Assembly (NCBI RefSeq): GCF_010500965.1
Contig: NZ_QVMI01000022.1
Coordinates: forward strand, 1-64,000
Source: Bacteroides sp. 51
GTDB lineage: Bacteria; Bacteroidota; Bacteroidia; Bacteroidales; Bacteroidaceae
Direction of reading: 5' to 3'
Length of the DNA stretch: 64,000 nucleotides
The stretch's first letter is position 1. Each line of letters starts with the position of its first letter. The notes beneath the pieces were generated by a model. The model made no database searches. It saw only the letters and a program-made list of their open reading frames with translations, and was not told the origin of the DNA. The translations under genes and the position numbers were made by a program. Shown one piece after another: positions 48,425 to 57,334 of the stretch.

Positions 48425-48474
48425 AATCATAATGGTTTAAGTAAATAATTGTTTCTTTTATGTAACGCTCTCCA

Positions 48475-48660
48475 ATGAAAAAAGTTCTTATATCGTTGTT
48501 TTTAATCTCAAGTTTAACTCTTTCTTTACCGAAAAATTGTGATAATACCTATAAATATAAAGAGAGGACTACTTCACAGCACTCCTCTCCTGCAAACTTA
48601 AAACAACCAACAAAAGAGCGGGCGGATTATACCGTTCCGCAGTTATCTAATGAACAATAA
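48475..48660 (+). CDS. Possible small secreted protein
   Basis: This 61-residue frame has MKKVLISLFLISSLTLSL as a plausible signal peptide, followed by a Cys (position 22) and a polar Ser/Thr/Lys-rich tail. It ends 18 bp inside the 3' end of glnN on the opposite strand. No family and no clear promoter; a real gene is possible, a chance frame likewise. Confidence 0.35.
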   Translation: MKKVLISLFLISSLTLSLPKNCDNTYKYKERTTSQHSSPANLKQPTKERADYTVPQLSNEQ

Positions 48661-50832
48661 CTCTCTGTATTTGGGTAATGTCCACATCTGATTATCGACT
48701 ATTAATTCCAGTTTGTCAATGTGGTAGCGGATTTCTTCCAGCATTGGCGCAATCTTATCGTGGTAAGCGATTGCTTTTTCGCGTTCGCTTTCGATCTTGT
48801 TAGCCACTTTCCGGGCTTCTACCATCGTATCAACGTGTTCTTTGATGTACGCTGTGCGGTCGGCGATTTCTTCAATGAGTTCCATGTTCTTTCCGGATAG
48901 TTTTTCCCATTTCTCACCCGGATACAGGTCCTTCATTTTATATACATTATTAATGAGGTCTGTTTGGTATTGTGTGGCAACGGGTACAATGTGGTTCATT
49001 GCCAGGTCGCCCAACACACGTGCTTCGATCTGGATTTTCTTTGTATACGTTTCCCATTTCACCTCGTTGCGCGCTTCCAGTTCTTTGTGGTTCATTACGC
49101 CGGCCGTTTCGAACATAGTAATCGTTTCTGGCTTCAGATAGTTGTCGAAGATTACAGGAACACTGGTTTCGCAGTCCAAACCCCGGCTGGCCGCTTCGAC
49201 TTTCCACTCGTCGCTGTAACCGTTTCCGTCAAAGTGAATAGGTTTACAGATTTTGATATATTTGCGGATAACTTCGAGAATGGCCGATACTTTCGGTTCA
49301 CCCTTTTCAATCAGCGCATCCACATCTTTCTTAAACACGATCAGTTGTTCTGCTACAGCAGTGTTCAGGGCAATCATTGCAGACGAGCAGTTTGCCTCGG
49401 AACCCACTGCGCGAAATTCAAAACGGTTACCCGTAAAAGCAAACGGTGATGTACGGTTACGGTCTGTATTGTCGATCATCAGTTCCGGTATCTGTGGAAT
49501 ATCCAGTTTCATTCCTTGTTTTCCGGCAAAACTGATTAACTCATCTTTTTTGCTTTCTTCGATATACTCTAATACCTGAGAGAGTTGTTTGCCCAGGAAA
49601 GAAGAAATAATAGCAGGTGGTGCCTCATTGGCTCCCAAACGATGCGCATTGGTTGCGCTTGAGATACTTGCTTTAAGTAGTCCATTGTGTTTGTATACGG
49701 CCATCAGCGTATTCACAACGAAAGTGATAAAGCGGAGGTTATCTTCCTGGGTTTTGCCCGGAGCCATTAGTAATAATCCGGTATCTGTACCCAACGACCA
49801 GTTATTATGCTTGCCCGATCCGTTTACTCCCTTGAACGGTTTTTCGTGAAGTAACACACGGAACCCATGGCGACGGGAAATCTTGCGCATCAACGCCATA
49901 ATCAACATGTTGTGGTCTACAGCCAGATTACATTCCTCGAAGATTGGTGCCAGTTCAAACTGGTTGGGCGCTACTTCATTGTGGCGGGTTTTTACGGGGA
50001 TACCCAACTTCAAGGCTTCAATTTCGAGGTCTTTCATGAAGGAAGCCACACGAGTAGGGATGGCGCCAAAGTAATGATCTTCCAACTGTTGGTTTTTGGC
50101 ACTGTCATGGCCCATAAGTGTGCGGCCGGTTAGTAATAAATCGGGGCGTGCTGCATATAAACCTTCGTCTACCAGAAAATATTCTTGTTCCCAACCCAAG
50201 TAAGAGAATACCTTTTTAACGTCGGGGTTAAAGTAGTGGCAAACATCTACGGCGGCTTTGTCTACTGCGCGCAAGGCTTTCAGCAATGGGGCCTTGTAGT
50301 CAAGCGATTCGCCTGTGTACGAGATGAAGATTGTAGGGATACAAAGCGTGTCATCTACAATAAATGCAGGTGATGATGGGTCCCATGCGGTATATCCTCT
50401 GGCCTCGAATGTATTACGGATTCCTCCGTTAGGAAAGCTTGAGGCATCCGGTTCTTGTTGAACCAGCAGTTTGCCCGAGAAATCTTCTAATACGCCTCCT
50501 TTGCCATCATGTTCAATAAATGCATCATGCTTTTCTGCCGAACCTTCGGTCAGTGGATGAAACCAGTGTGTATAATGGGTAACTCCCATTTCCATTGCCC
50601 ACTTTTTCATACCCGCAGCCACATCGGCGGCGATGCTGCGGTCCAATGTGGAGCCATTGTCAATGGCATCAACCAGTTTCTCGTACACCTTACTTGGAAG
50701 ATACTTGAACATCTTAGAACGGTTGAATACATACTTGGCGAAATACTCCGACGGACGTTCGGCAGGTGTTGGAACCTCAATTGCCTTTTTCTTGAAAGCT
50801 GTCTCTACTACTCTGAATCTTAATTTTGACAT
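48643..50832 (-). CDS. glnN: Type III glutamine synthetase
   Basis: This 729-residue enzyme is of the GSIII length found in Bacteroidales. It makes glutamine from glutamate and ammonium with ATP. Visible conserved parts: SSFPNGGIRNTFEARGYTAWDPSSP (split at about 130-155), GWEQEYFLVDE, KTRHNEVAPNQFELAPIFEECN, VNGSGKHNNWS and NRTSPFAFTGNRFEFRAVGS. The C-terminal helical domain is typical. Upstream are the ammonium transporter and PII protein genes on the same strand, so ammonium uptake and fixation are grouped. Confidence 0.95.
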   Translation of the reverse strand: MSKLRFRVVETAFKKKAIEVPTPAERPSEYFAKYVFNRSKMFKYLPSKVYEKLVDAIDNGSTLDRSIAADVAAGMKKWAMEMGVTHYTHWFHPLTEGSAEKHDAFIEHDGKGGVLEDFSGKLLVQQEPDASSFPNGGIRNTFEARGYTAWDPSSPAFIVDDTLCIPTIFISYTGESLDYKAPLLKALRAVDKAAVDVCHYFNPDVKKVFSYLGWEQEYFLVDEGLYAARPDLLLTGRTLMGHDSAKNQQLEDHYFGAIPTRVASFMKDLEIEALKLGIPVKTRHNEVAPNQFELAPIFEECNLAVDHNMLIMALMRKISRRHGFRVLLHEKPFKGVNGSGKHNNWSLGTDTGLLLMAPGKTQEDNLRFITFVVNTLMAVYKHNGLLKASISSATNAHRLGANEAPPAIISSFLGKQLSQVLEYIEESKKDELISFAGKQGMKLDIPQIPELMIDNTDRNRTSPFAFTGNRFEFRAVGSEANCSSAMIALNTAVAEQLIVFKKDVDALIEKGEPKVSAILEVIRKYIKICKPIHFDGNGYSDEWKVEAASRGLDCETSVPVIFDNYLKPETITMFETAGVMNHKELEARNEVKWETYTKKIQIEARVLGDLAMNHIVPVATQYQTDLINNVYKMKDLYPGEKWEKLSGKNMELIEEIADRTAYIKEHVDTMVEARKVANKIESEREKAIAYHDKIAPMLEEIRYHIDKLELIVDNQMWTLPKYRELLFIR

Positions 50833-50840
50833 AACATTTA

Positions 50841-51030
50841 AATTTACGATTTAACGATTTACTATTTACGATTGAAATTACTTTTGGCGACAGCATGTTG
50901 CTGCCTGGTACTCATTTACTTTTGCGGTTGGTTTTAGTTTACGATTTACAATCAAGATATTCTTTACGTTGCAAAAGCTCATGTAGAAAGAGTAATCCCA
51001 ATCGTAAATCGTAAATTGTCCAATTGTCAA
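50841..51030. repeat. Mixed repeats between glnN and amt
   Basis: TTTACGATT-family units at about 50841-50875 and 50995-51030 face each other; between them lies a degenerate palindromic element (50886-50908: GGCGACAGCATGTTGCTGCC). No promoter recognised. Confidence 0.55.
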
Positions 51031-52395
51031 TTAGTTATATGCTGATTCTCCGTGTTCATAGACATCGAGTCCTTCTTCCTCAACACGTGGAGAAACCCGT
51101 AGTCCGTGAATCTTGTCTAATCCTTTGAAGATGATATATCCCATTCCGGCTGCCCATGCTCCGACTACCAGTGCACCAAATAGCTGTGCACTCAGGAAAT
51201 TGAAGCCACCACCATAGAACAATCCTTCTTCTGTTGCAAACAGACCTGTCATTACTGTACCCAGGAATCCGCATACACCATGTACGGCCGAGGCACCCAC
51301 AGGATCGTCGATTTTCAGTACTTTATCAATAAAGTCTACGGCGAGGATCATCATAACGCCCGAAATAGCACCTATGGCTACTGCACCTTCCGGAGCAACC
51401 AGATCGCAACCGGCGGTGATACCAACCAAGCCGGCCAATACCCCATTCAGTGTTAGTGATAGTGAGGGTTTACCATATTTAAACCAGCTCATTACTAATG
51501 CCATAAAACCACCGGCACAGGCTGAAAGGTTGGTTGTTAGAAATACATGGGAGATGGCTATACGATCTCCTTCGCCGGCTGCTGCCAACTGTGATCCGGG
51601 GTTAAACCCGAACCATCCGAACCAAAGGATAAATACGCCCAGACAGGCTAGGGTAAGGTTATGTCCGGGTATTGCTCTTGATTTGCCGTCTTTACCATAT
51701 TTCCCGATGCGGGGGCCTACGATAGCAGCGCCAACCAGTGCAATCCATCCACCTACGGAGTGCACAATGGTGGAACCTGCAAAGTCGTGGAATGTGGTGC
51801 CGAACAGGTTCATCATAAAGCTACCTTCTTCGCCGTTCATCAACCAGCCGCCGCCCCATGTCCAGTGACCGGAAACCGGGTAGATCAGTACGCTGATAAA
51901 GATGGTATATACCAGATACATGGAGAATTTGGTACGTTCGGCCATTGCCCCCGATACGATTGTAGCAGCCGTTGCACAGAATACGGTTTGGAATATAAGG
52001 AATCCCTCTATCGGTAGTTCACTATCTAGAAAAGATAAGTCGAAGAAGTGGGGCATACCTACGAAACTTCCTACTCCGAACATCAGTCCGAAACCGATGA
52101 ACCAATAGAGTAATGAACCCAACGTAAAGTCTACCAGATTCTTCATTAAGATATTCGCTGTACTTTTTACCCGGGTAAAGCCTGCTTCGACCAGTGCAAA
52201 TCCCGGTTGCATAAAGAATACCAGCATGGCTGCAAGTAGCATCCAAACGGTGTTTAATCCTAATACGAGATCCCCGATGGTATCCGGAGTTTTTTCTGAT
52301 TCCTGAGCCATAACGGCCGAAGGAAACATGAACAAAATAAATATAGCTATCGCTAGGCATAGTCTTTTCAGACCATGCTTTTTATATGTATCCAT
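51031..52395 (-). CDS. amtB: Ammonium transporter
   Basis: This 454-residue Amt/Rh family protein has a signal-like N-terminus (about 1-30) and 11 membrane helices. Conserved parts: FMQPGFALVEAGFTR, DFAGSTIVHSVGG (helix 5) and GVCGFLGTVMTGLF with the conserved His of the twin-His pore. The C-terminal cytoplasmic tail (LRVSPRVEEEGLDVYEHGESAY) contains the EEGLD/HGE motif that binds PII. Brings in ammonium under nitrogen limitation. Lies about 105 bp from the PII gene. Confidence 0.95.
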   Translation of the reverse strand: MDTYKKHGLKRLCLAIAIFILFMFPSAVMAQESEKTPDTIGDLVLGLNTVWMLLAAMLVFFMQPGFALVEAGFTRVKSTANILMKNLVDFTLGSLLYWFIGFGLMFGVGSFVGMPHFFDLSFLDSELPIEGFLIFQTVFCATAATIVSGAMAERTKFSMYLVYTIFISVLIYPVSGHWTWGGGWLMNGEEGSFMMNLFGTTFHDFAGSTIVHSVGGWIALVGAAIVGPRIGKYGKDGKSRAIPGHNLTLACLGVFILWFGWFGFNPGSQLAAAGEGDRIAISHVFLTTNLSACAGGFMALVMSWFKYGKPSLSLTLNGVLAGLVGITAGCDLVAPEGAVAIGAISGVMMILAVDFIDKVLKIDDPVGASAVHGVCGFLGTVMTGLFATEEGLFYGGGFNFLSAQLFGALVVGAWAAGMGYIIFKGLDKIHGLRVSPRVEEEGLDVYEHGESAYN

Positions 52396-52500
52396 AATGT
52401 ATTTTATTAGTAATTAGAATTCAGTAGTAAGTAGTTAGGTTTTATACTACTGTTCATATTCTTTGTTTATAGTTTATCTGTTAGCTTTGGGTTACTGATT

Positions 52501-52857
52501 TCACCTTTCTTGTTCGGCGTTGTATAGTGCGATGTCTCCGCGCTCTCCTGTGCGGATGCGGATGGCGTCTGCTATAGGGATGACGAATATACGGCCGTCG
52601 CCGATTTCGCCTGTTTGCGCAGCATTAATGATCGCTTCTACGGTTTTCTCTGTATTCTTATCACGTACTACGATAGAGATCAGGATTCTTTCGATTGAAC
52701 TGGTGTCGTATACCACACCGCGATAGATGCGTCCTTGTCTTGATTTTCCGATGCCTCTTACATCATAGTAAGAGAACCATTCAATGTCGGCTTCGAGAAG
52801 TGCTTCTTTCACATCTTCGAATTTAGTTTTGCGGATAATAGCTTCGATTTTTTTCAT
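52501..52857 (-). CDS. glnK: PII-family nitrogen regulator (GlnK/GlnB)
   Basis: This 118-residue protein has the PII fold: MKKIEAIIRKTKFEDVKEAL, T-loop with GKSRQGRIYRGVVY (Tyr at the modification place of Tyr51) and the C-terminal GEIGDGRIFVIPIADAIRIRTGERG. It binds ATP/ADP and 2-oxoglutarate and blocks the Amt channel when nitrogen is sufficient. Position directly upstream of amt fits the GlnK type. Confidence 0.92.
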   Translation of the reverse strand: MKKIEAIIRKTKFEDVKEALLEADIEWFSYYDVRGIGKSRQGRIYRGVVYDTSSIERILISIVVRDKNTEKTVEAIINAAQTGEIGDGRIFVIPIADAIRIRTGERGDIALYNAEQER

Positions 52858-52887
52858 ATCAATACCTATTTAATTTGCTTTAATTGG

Positions 52888-53619
52888 TTAGAAATTTGGG
52901 AGTGCCAACGTGCCGCCAAATACGAAATATGTTCGATCTTCGAATGGGTTGGTGGTTATTTTGGCGAATGCCGGGAGGGTAAACGATTCGGTGATCTTTA
53001 TGTCTTTATAAACTCCCAGGCCGACGTTCGTTACATTCAATCCATCTGAGTAGGCCCCTTCCCACGGTGTCATACCTACTTCGGCTGCGAAATCAAATCC
53101 GCCGAGTTTGAATGGTACCACTGCTTCCAGATAGGAGGAATAGGCTCTGTTTCCATTTTCTTTGTAGTCATTACCTGCAAAATTCGTGTTCCAGCTCAGT
53201 GCGATTGGTCCGAAGTCATATCCCAATGTTGCCTCGAAGATATGTGTGCCTCGTGCCCGGTAGTTGAAGTATCGCTGTGACATGCTGTCTCCATCCTGGT
53301 TAAACCAGTAATCGGTCACTGCTACGCTGAACCCACCGATGTTGTAGCCCAACGTTAAGTCAAATTCCTTGGTATCGTCATTGTCAATACCTACTGAGCC
53401 CCATGCGGTAAGTGAGAATCCGCTCCTGGCAACGGATATGGAAGGCTGGATACTTACCCCTCCACAATCCGTACCACGCCAGATGTAGCCACTTACCATG
53501 TCTGCACCGACTGAAACTTCTACCTTTTCCTGCGCTTTCACCGCAGTTGAACCTAAAACAATCAGCAAAGCTGCTGTCCATAGCGGCTGTATGCCGCTGC
53601 GAGTTAAACCTTTCATCAT
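52888..53619 (-). CDS. TorF-like outer-membrane porin
   Basis: This 243-residue barrel protein has a signal peptide ending at VKAQ (about 30). Strands are VSVGADMVSGYIWRGTDCGGVS, SLTAWGSVGIDNDDTKEFDL, FAGNDYKENGNRAYSSYLEAV and a last strand ending in Phe. It matches the group of putative porins next to amt/glnK in Bacteroidales, probably for ammonium or small-solute entry. Start may be Met2 (MKGLTRS). Lies 30 bp upstream of the PII gene. Confidence 0.78.
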   Translation of the reverse strand: MMKGLTRSGIQPLWTAALLIVLGSTAVKAQEKVEVSVGADMVSGYIWRGTDCGGVSIQPSISVARSGFSLTAWGSVGIDNDDTKEFDLTLGYNIGGFSVAVTDYWFNQDGDSMSQRYFNYRARGTHIFEATLGYDFGPIALSWNTNFAGNDYKENGNRAYSSYLEAVVPFKLGGFDFAAEVGMTPWEGAYSDGLNVTNVGLGVYKDIKITESFTLPAFAKITTNPFEDRTYFVFGGTLALPNF

Positions 53620-53738
53620 CTTTTTACCTTTTTAGTTAATATATAGTATGAATCGCGCTTGCGGCTGTGTGCCGCCGTCGAGTTTAGCTAATGTTGATTG
53701 TTGGTTCTTAAGTCTGAAATCACTGCCTGTCAAATTTG

Positions 53739-53795
53739 ACCGCGCAGCGCGGCTTGCCGCCACTGGCCGCGGTGCCTCACCGCAGCCAGGTTTTG
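53739..53795. repeat. Palindromic element at the 3' end of dapL
   Basis: GACCGCGCAGCGCGGC (a hairpin) and CGCGGTGCCTCACCGCAGCC carry the family cores. The stop codon and last codons of dapL (Trp-Leu-Arg) are inside the element. Confidence 0.6.
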
Positions 53796-55006
53796 ATTCT
53801 TTTCATGGCTTCTATGCAGTCGGCATGTTCGCCGAAGGCGGTGAGGCGAATATATCCTTCTCCGCTGGGTCCGAAGCCTACTCCGGGTGTTCCGACTACG
53901 TGTGCCTCGTAGAGCATTTGCTCGAAGAAGCGCCATGAACTTATTCCTTTAGGGGTTTTTACCCATAGGTACGGAGCGTTTTCGCCGCCATATACTTTGA
54001 GTCCGGTGGAGTCTAATCCTTCCTTCATGATTCGGGCATTGTTCATGTAATAGCCTATCATTTTTTTGATTTGTTCCTTACCTTCCGGGGTATAAATTGC
54101 TTCCGCTGCCCGTTGGGTGATGTATGATGTACCGTTGAACTTCGTGCTCTGGCGACGGTTCCATAATTGATTCAGTGGGATTCGTTCGCCGGTGAGGGTT
54201 GCTGCGGTCAGCTCTTTGGGAACCACGGTGTATCCGCAGCGTATTCCTGTGAATCCTGCTGTCTTTGAGAAGCTGCGGAATTCGATGGCGCATTTCTTTG
54301 CTCCTTTAATCTCATAGATCGAGTGGGGGATTTCCGGGTCTTGAATATATGCTTCGTACGCGGCATCAAAGAGGATCAGCGTATCATTTGCCAAGGCGTA
54401 ATCCACCCATTTCTTTAGTTCCTGTTTGCTCAGTGTAGTCCCGGTTGGATTGTTGGGATAGCACAGATACAAGATATCAATTCGCTTCTCCGGTATTTGC
54501 GGAATAAAATAGTTCTCGCTGGTGCAGGGGATATAAACCACATTGCTCCACCGTCCATCTTCCAATACTCCGGCTCTTCCGCACATGACGTTGCTGTCTA
54601 TATACACCGGATAGATTGGGTCGGTTACTCCTACGCTGTTATCATGGCGTAGGATATCTCCGATGTTGCCGGTATCGCTTTTTGCTCCGTCGCTGATAAA
54701 TACTTCGGAGTTGCTTAGTTGTACTCCCCGTGCTGCGTAGTCGTTCTTTATGATCGCTTCGATCAGGAAGTCGTATCCTTGCTCGGGTCCGTATCCGCGG
54801 AAGGTGTTTTTTTGTTCCATTTCGTTCACCGCTTTGTGCATAGCGTCTATACAAGCCGGTACGAGAGGTTGAGTTACATCGCCAATCCCTAACCGGATGA
54901 TATCCTGTTTAGGATGCGTCACTTTGAAGGTGTTCACCTTCTTCGCAATGTCCGAGAATAAATAACTCCCGGGTAGTTTCAAAAAATGTTCGTTTACTAA
55001 TGCCAT
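53777..55006 (-). CDS. dapL: LL-diaminopimelate aminotransferase
   Basis: This 409-residue class I PLP aminotransferase makes LL-diaminopimelate directly from tetrahydrodipicolinate for lysine and cell wall. YLFSDIAKKVNTF, RLGIGDVTQPL, FRGYGPEQGYDFLIEAI, SDGAKSDTGNI, CYPNNPTGTTL and the PLP-Lys in SFSKTAGFTGIRCGY are all typical of DapL. The last residues fall in a palindromic element. Adjacent to dapF, the next enzyme, though separated by a repeat. Confidence 0.95.
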   Translation of the reverse strand: MALVNEHFLKLPGSYLFSDIAKKVNTFKVTHPKQDIIRLGIGDVTQPLVPACIDAMHKAVNEMEQKNTFRGYGPEQGYDFLIEAIIKNDYAARGVQLSNSEVFISDGAKSDTGNIGDILRHDNSVGVTDPIYPVYIDSNVMCGRAGVLEDGRWSNVVYIPCTSENYFIPQIPEKRIDILYLCYPNNPTGTTLSKQELKKWVDYALANDTLILFDAAYEAYIQDPEIPHSIYEIKGAKKCAIEFRSFSKTAGFTGIRCGYTVVPKELTAATLTGERIPLNQLWNRRQSTKFNGTSYITQRAAEAIYTPEGKEQIKKMIGYYMNNARIMKEGLDSTGLKVYGGENAPYLWVKTPKGISSWRFFEQMLYEAHVVGTPGVGFGPSGEGYIRLTAFGEHADCIEAMKRIKTWLR

Positions 55007-55022
55007 ATTGTTGTTTTAAGTT

Positions 55023-55048
55023 GCGGCAAGGTGCCGCTGCCAGGTTTA
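55023..55048. repeat. Palindromic element between dapL and dapF
   Basis: GCGGCAAGGTGCCGCTGCCAGG is a near-consensus copy, about 17 bp in front of dapL. A degenerate copy (GGGTGCAATACCTTGCTAC) stands at 55091-55109 at the end of dapF. Confidence 0.7.
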
Positions 55049-55107
55049 TACTATTTGTTGATTGTTTTACTTATTTATCTGCATGGAAGCTGGGGTGCAA
55101 TACCTTG

Positions 55108-55914
55108 CTACTGTGTTGATATCGTGCCTTCGAATACTGTTTCTGCCGGCCCTGTCATCATTACATGCCCTGTTTTTTCTTCCCATTCAATGGTCAGCGT
55201 TCCGCCGTCCATTTCGATTTCAGTTTTCCGTCCGGTTATGCCTTTTGTAATGGAGGCTACGGCCGTGGCGCACGCTCCTGTTCCGCATGCCAATGTGATG
55301 CCCGATCCTCGTTCCCACACCCTCATGCGGATTTTATTCTCGCTGATGAGTTGTGCAAACTCTACGTTTACCCGTCCGGGGAATAGGGGATGGTTTTCCA
55401 GTTGGGGACCAATAATAGGTAGGTCTATGGTTGTTATGTCCTCTACAAAGATTACCAGGTGTGGGTTTCCCATGTTTACGGTTATTCCTTTGAGGGGATA
55501 TAGTTCTCCGAGGTTGATTTCTTTAATGTCGCTTGGCTCACCCATATCTACGGTTACGGAGTTTACAATGGAACCTGTTGTTTGTAGTTGGAGTATTTTA
55601 ATTCCCGAGAGTGTTTCCAGTGTAATTTCCGTCTTATCGGTCATGTCTTTTTCATATACATACTTGCCTACGCAGCGACTTGCGTTTCCACACATCATCG
55701 CTTCTGAGCCGTCTGCATTAAATATGCGCATGCTAAAGTCTGCTATATCGGATGATCCTATCAGTACCAGTCCGTCACCGCCTATTCCTGTGTGGCGGTT
55801 GCTCCATTCGATCGCGGTTTTCTCCGGATCTTTGATGTCATAGATGATCGTATTGACATATATATAGTCATTGCCTGCTCCATGCATCTTTGTGAACTTT
55901 ATTTCTTTTGTCAT
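55108..55914 (-). CDS. dapF: Diaminopimelate epimerase
   Basis: This protein has 268 residues from ATG 55914 ([12 protein letters not shown]); 27 further codons upstream are open but lie in the AT-rich promoter region. It converts LL- to meso-diaminopimelate. The two catalytic Cys are in [11 protein letters not shown] and [11 protein letters not shown]. Follows the DapL pathway. Single or paired with dapL. Confidence 0.95.
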   Translation of the reverse strand: MTKEIKFTKMHGAGNDYIYVNTIIYDIKDPEKTAIEWSNRHTGIGGDGLVLIGSSDIADFSMRIFNADGSEAMMCGNASRCVGKYVYEKDMTDKTEITLETLSGIKILQLQTTGSIVNSVTVDMGEPSDIKEINLGELYPLKGITVNMGNPHLVIFVEDITTIDLPIIGPQLENHPLFPGRVNVEFAQLISENKIRMRVWERGSGITLACGTGACATAVASITKGITGRKTEIEMDGGTLTIEWEEKTGHVMMTGPAETVFEGTISTQ

Positions 55915-56127
55915 TTTGATCGTTTTCTGATTAAAATAAAATCCTTTTGATTTATTTTTATGCAAATATATATCTTTTTGGTTTAAATTGAGCAAAAGTG
56001 ATTTCTAAATATCTTCATTTTTTTCTTTTCGCTTATAAATATGTTTATTTGAACTGTTTCTACTTACAATCTGAAATATTTATTCAGTAGTTAGCAGTTA
56101 GTAGTAAGTAACTACTATCATAAAACA

Positions 56128-56174
56128 AAAACCCCGGAAAAGAAGTTTATGAATTGCTTCTTTTCCGGGGTTTT
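56128..56174. terminator. Bidirectional terminator between dapF and glycerophosphodiesterase
   Basis: Perfect 18-bp stem AAAACCCCGGAAAAGAAG (56128-56145) / complement (56157-56174), T-run both ways. It ends the minus-strand glycerophosphodiesterase transcript. A repeat of the AGTAGTTAGCAGTTAGTAG kind stands at 56093-56117 and again near 52415-52445. Confidence 0.85.
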
Positions 56175-56225
56175 CGATTGTTTTTAATCTGTATGGTGAT
56201 TTGGGTGCAGCATTTGCTGCCTGTT

Positions 56226-56981
56226 TTATTTCAGTACCTCTTGTAATACCAGCGGTTCATTTGTTGTGATAAAGTCTACTTTATGTTCGATGAACCAAGT
56301 CATATCGTTGGCTTTGTTGACTGTCCAGACGTTTATTTTTAACCCTAATTCATGGCATTCGGTCAGCCACTTGGGGTTCTTCTTGAATACGCTTAGGTGA
56401 TAGTCCGGACCGGTACAGCCAATTTCTTTTAGTTCTTTGGGAGACAAGTCGCCGTTTAAATAGTAGACTGGTGTTGCCTGGGGTGCAAGCCGAATAAACT
56501 CTTTCGTGGCATGCAATGAAAAAGAAATGTATTCCATCCGCTTTTCCAGTCCCATAGATTTCACCATATCTATAATCTTTTTTACTGCCAGGGTTTCGCG
56601 TTCGGGCGAGTTTAACGGTTTTAATTCCAGGATTAACCGGGTTTTGACATCCTTTCCGGCCAGTAGATACTGTTCGAGTGTTGGTACCCGCTCTCTGTTG
56701 CTGAGTTTGGCCCTTGTCAGTTTGCGAGCGGATGTTTGTTGAATAAACCGTCCGTATATGGCCGGATCATGGTTGACGATCAGCTCTTCGTCTTTTGTCA
56801 GCCACACATCAAATTCGCTGCCATAGCAGCCAATTGAATCTGCTTTTACTAATGCTGTAATACTGTTTTCGGCCGATCCTTCCGTCTTCCAAAAGCCCCG
56901 GTGAGCGATTACTTGTGTTTGTCCAATAGCTATCTGTAATACGAAAAAAGACAAGAAGTAGGCTAATAGTAGTTTCTTCAT
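56226..56981 (-). CDS. Glycerophosphodiester phosphodiesterase, secreted
   Basis: This protein has 251 residues from ATG 56981 (MKKLLLAYFL), which gives a clean signal peptide (about 1-20). VIAHRGFWKTEGSAENS, EFDVWLTKDEELIVNHDP and the later ELK and WTVN motifs of the GDPD TIM barrel are present, with metal-binding Glu/Asp. Splits glycerophosphodiesters into glycerol 3-phosphate and an alcohol in the periplasm. An upstream ATG (57095) would bury the signal peptide and is rejected. Confidence 0.88.
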   Translation of the reverse strand: MKKLLLAYFLSFFVLQIAIGQTQVIAHRGFWKTEGSAENSITALVKADSIGCYGSEFDVWLTKDEELIVNHDPAIYGRFIQQTSARKLTRAKLSNRERVPTLEQYLLAGKDVKTRLILELKPLNSPERETLAVKKIIDMVKSMGLEKRMEYISFSLHATKEFIRLAPQATPVYYLNGDLSPKELKEIGCTGPDYHLSVFKKNPKWLTECHELGLKINVWTVNKANDMTWFIEHKVDFITTNEPLVLQEVLK

Positions 56982-57095
56982 AATAGTGCGTAAGTTAAGT
57001 TTAGTTTGAATAGGAACACAAAGATAACTTTTTATTTGTGATATGGGTATGATTTGTTGCAGATTATTAACATAAATACGTCCCAAACACTTCAT

Positions 57096-57334
57096 ATTCC
57101 CTCAAGTTTTATTATTGCTCTACTTTCTGCACTCTACGAATAAAGAGTTTGCACAGAATGAATCGGTTGTCGGCACGCAAGCGTTATAAAGGATGAAGAA
57201 TAGCGCTGTTTTTCCGAAAGAATAGCGCTGTTCTTCTGGAAAAACAGCGCTATTCTTCATCCTTTATACGGGTTAAGTAAAAACCCGCGAGCCTTACCGT
57301 GCAGTTAAGCCAGCCGTTAGGAGTGGTATTTATC
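57096..57334. other. Intergenic before the glycerophosphodiesterase gene
   Basis: It contains the 30-bp inverted repeat (57186-57267) and no ORF. A stem GGGTTAAGTAAAAACCCGCGAG-like sequence near 57270-57290 is weak. Confidence 0.4.
57186..57267. repeat. 30-bp perfect inverted repeat with a third copy of the core in the loop
   Basis: Arms 57186-57215 and 57238-57267 are exact reverse complements. The arm core is GAATAGCGCTGTT, which occurs again in the loop (57220-57232), in the same direction as the left arm. This is similar in build to the 22-bp array at 27608-27715, but of another sequence. Lies between asnB and the glycerophosphodiesterase gene. Confidence 0.8.

Noticed and set aside
55031-55843. 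270-residue plus-strand frame
   Set aside because: Antisense of dapF, whose catalytic motifs are complete. Low-complexity Ser/Pro composition typical of a shadow.
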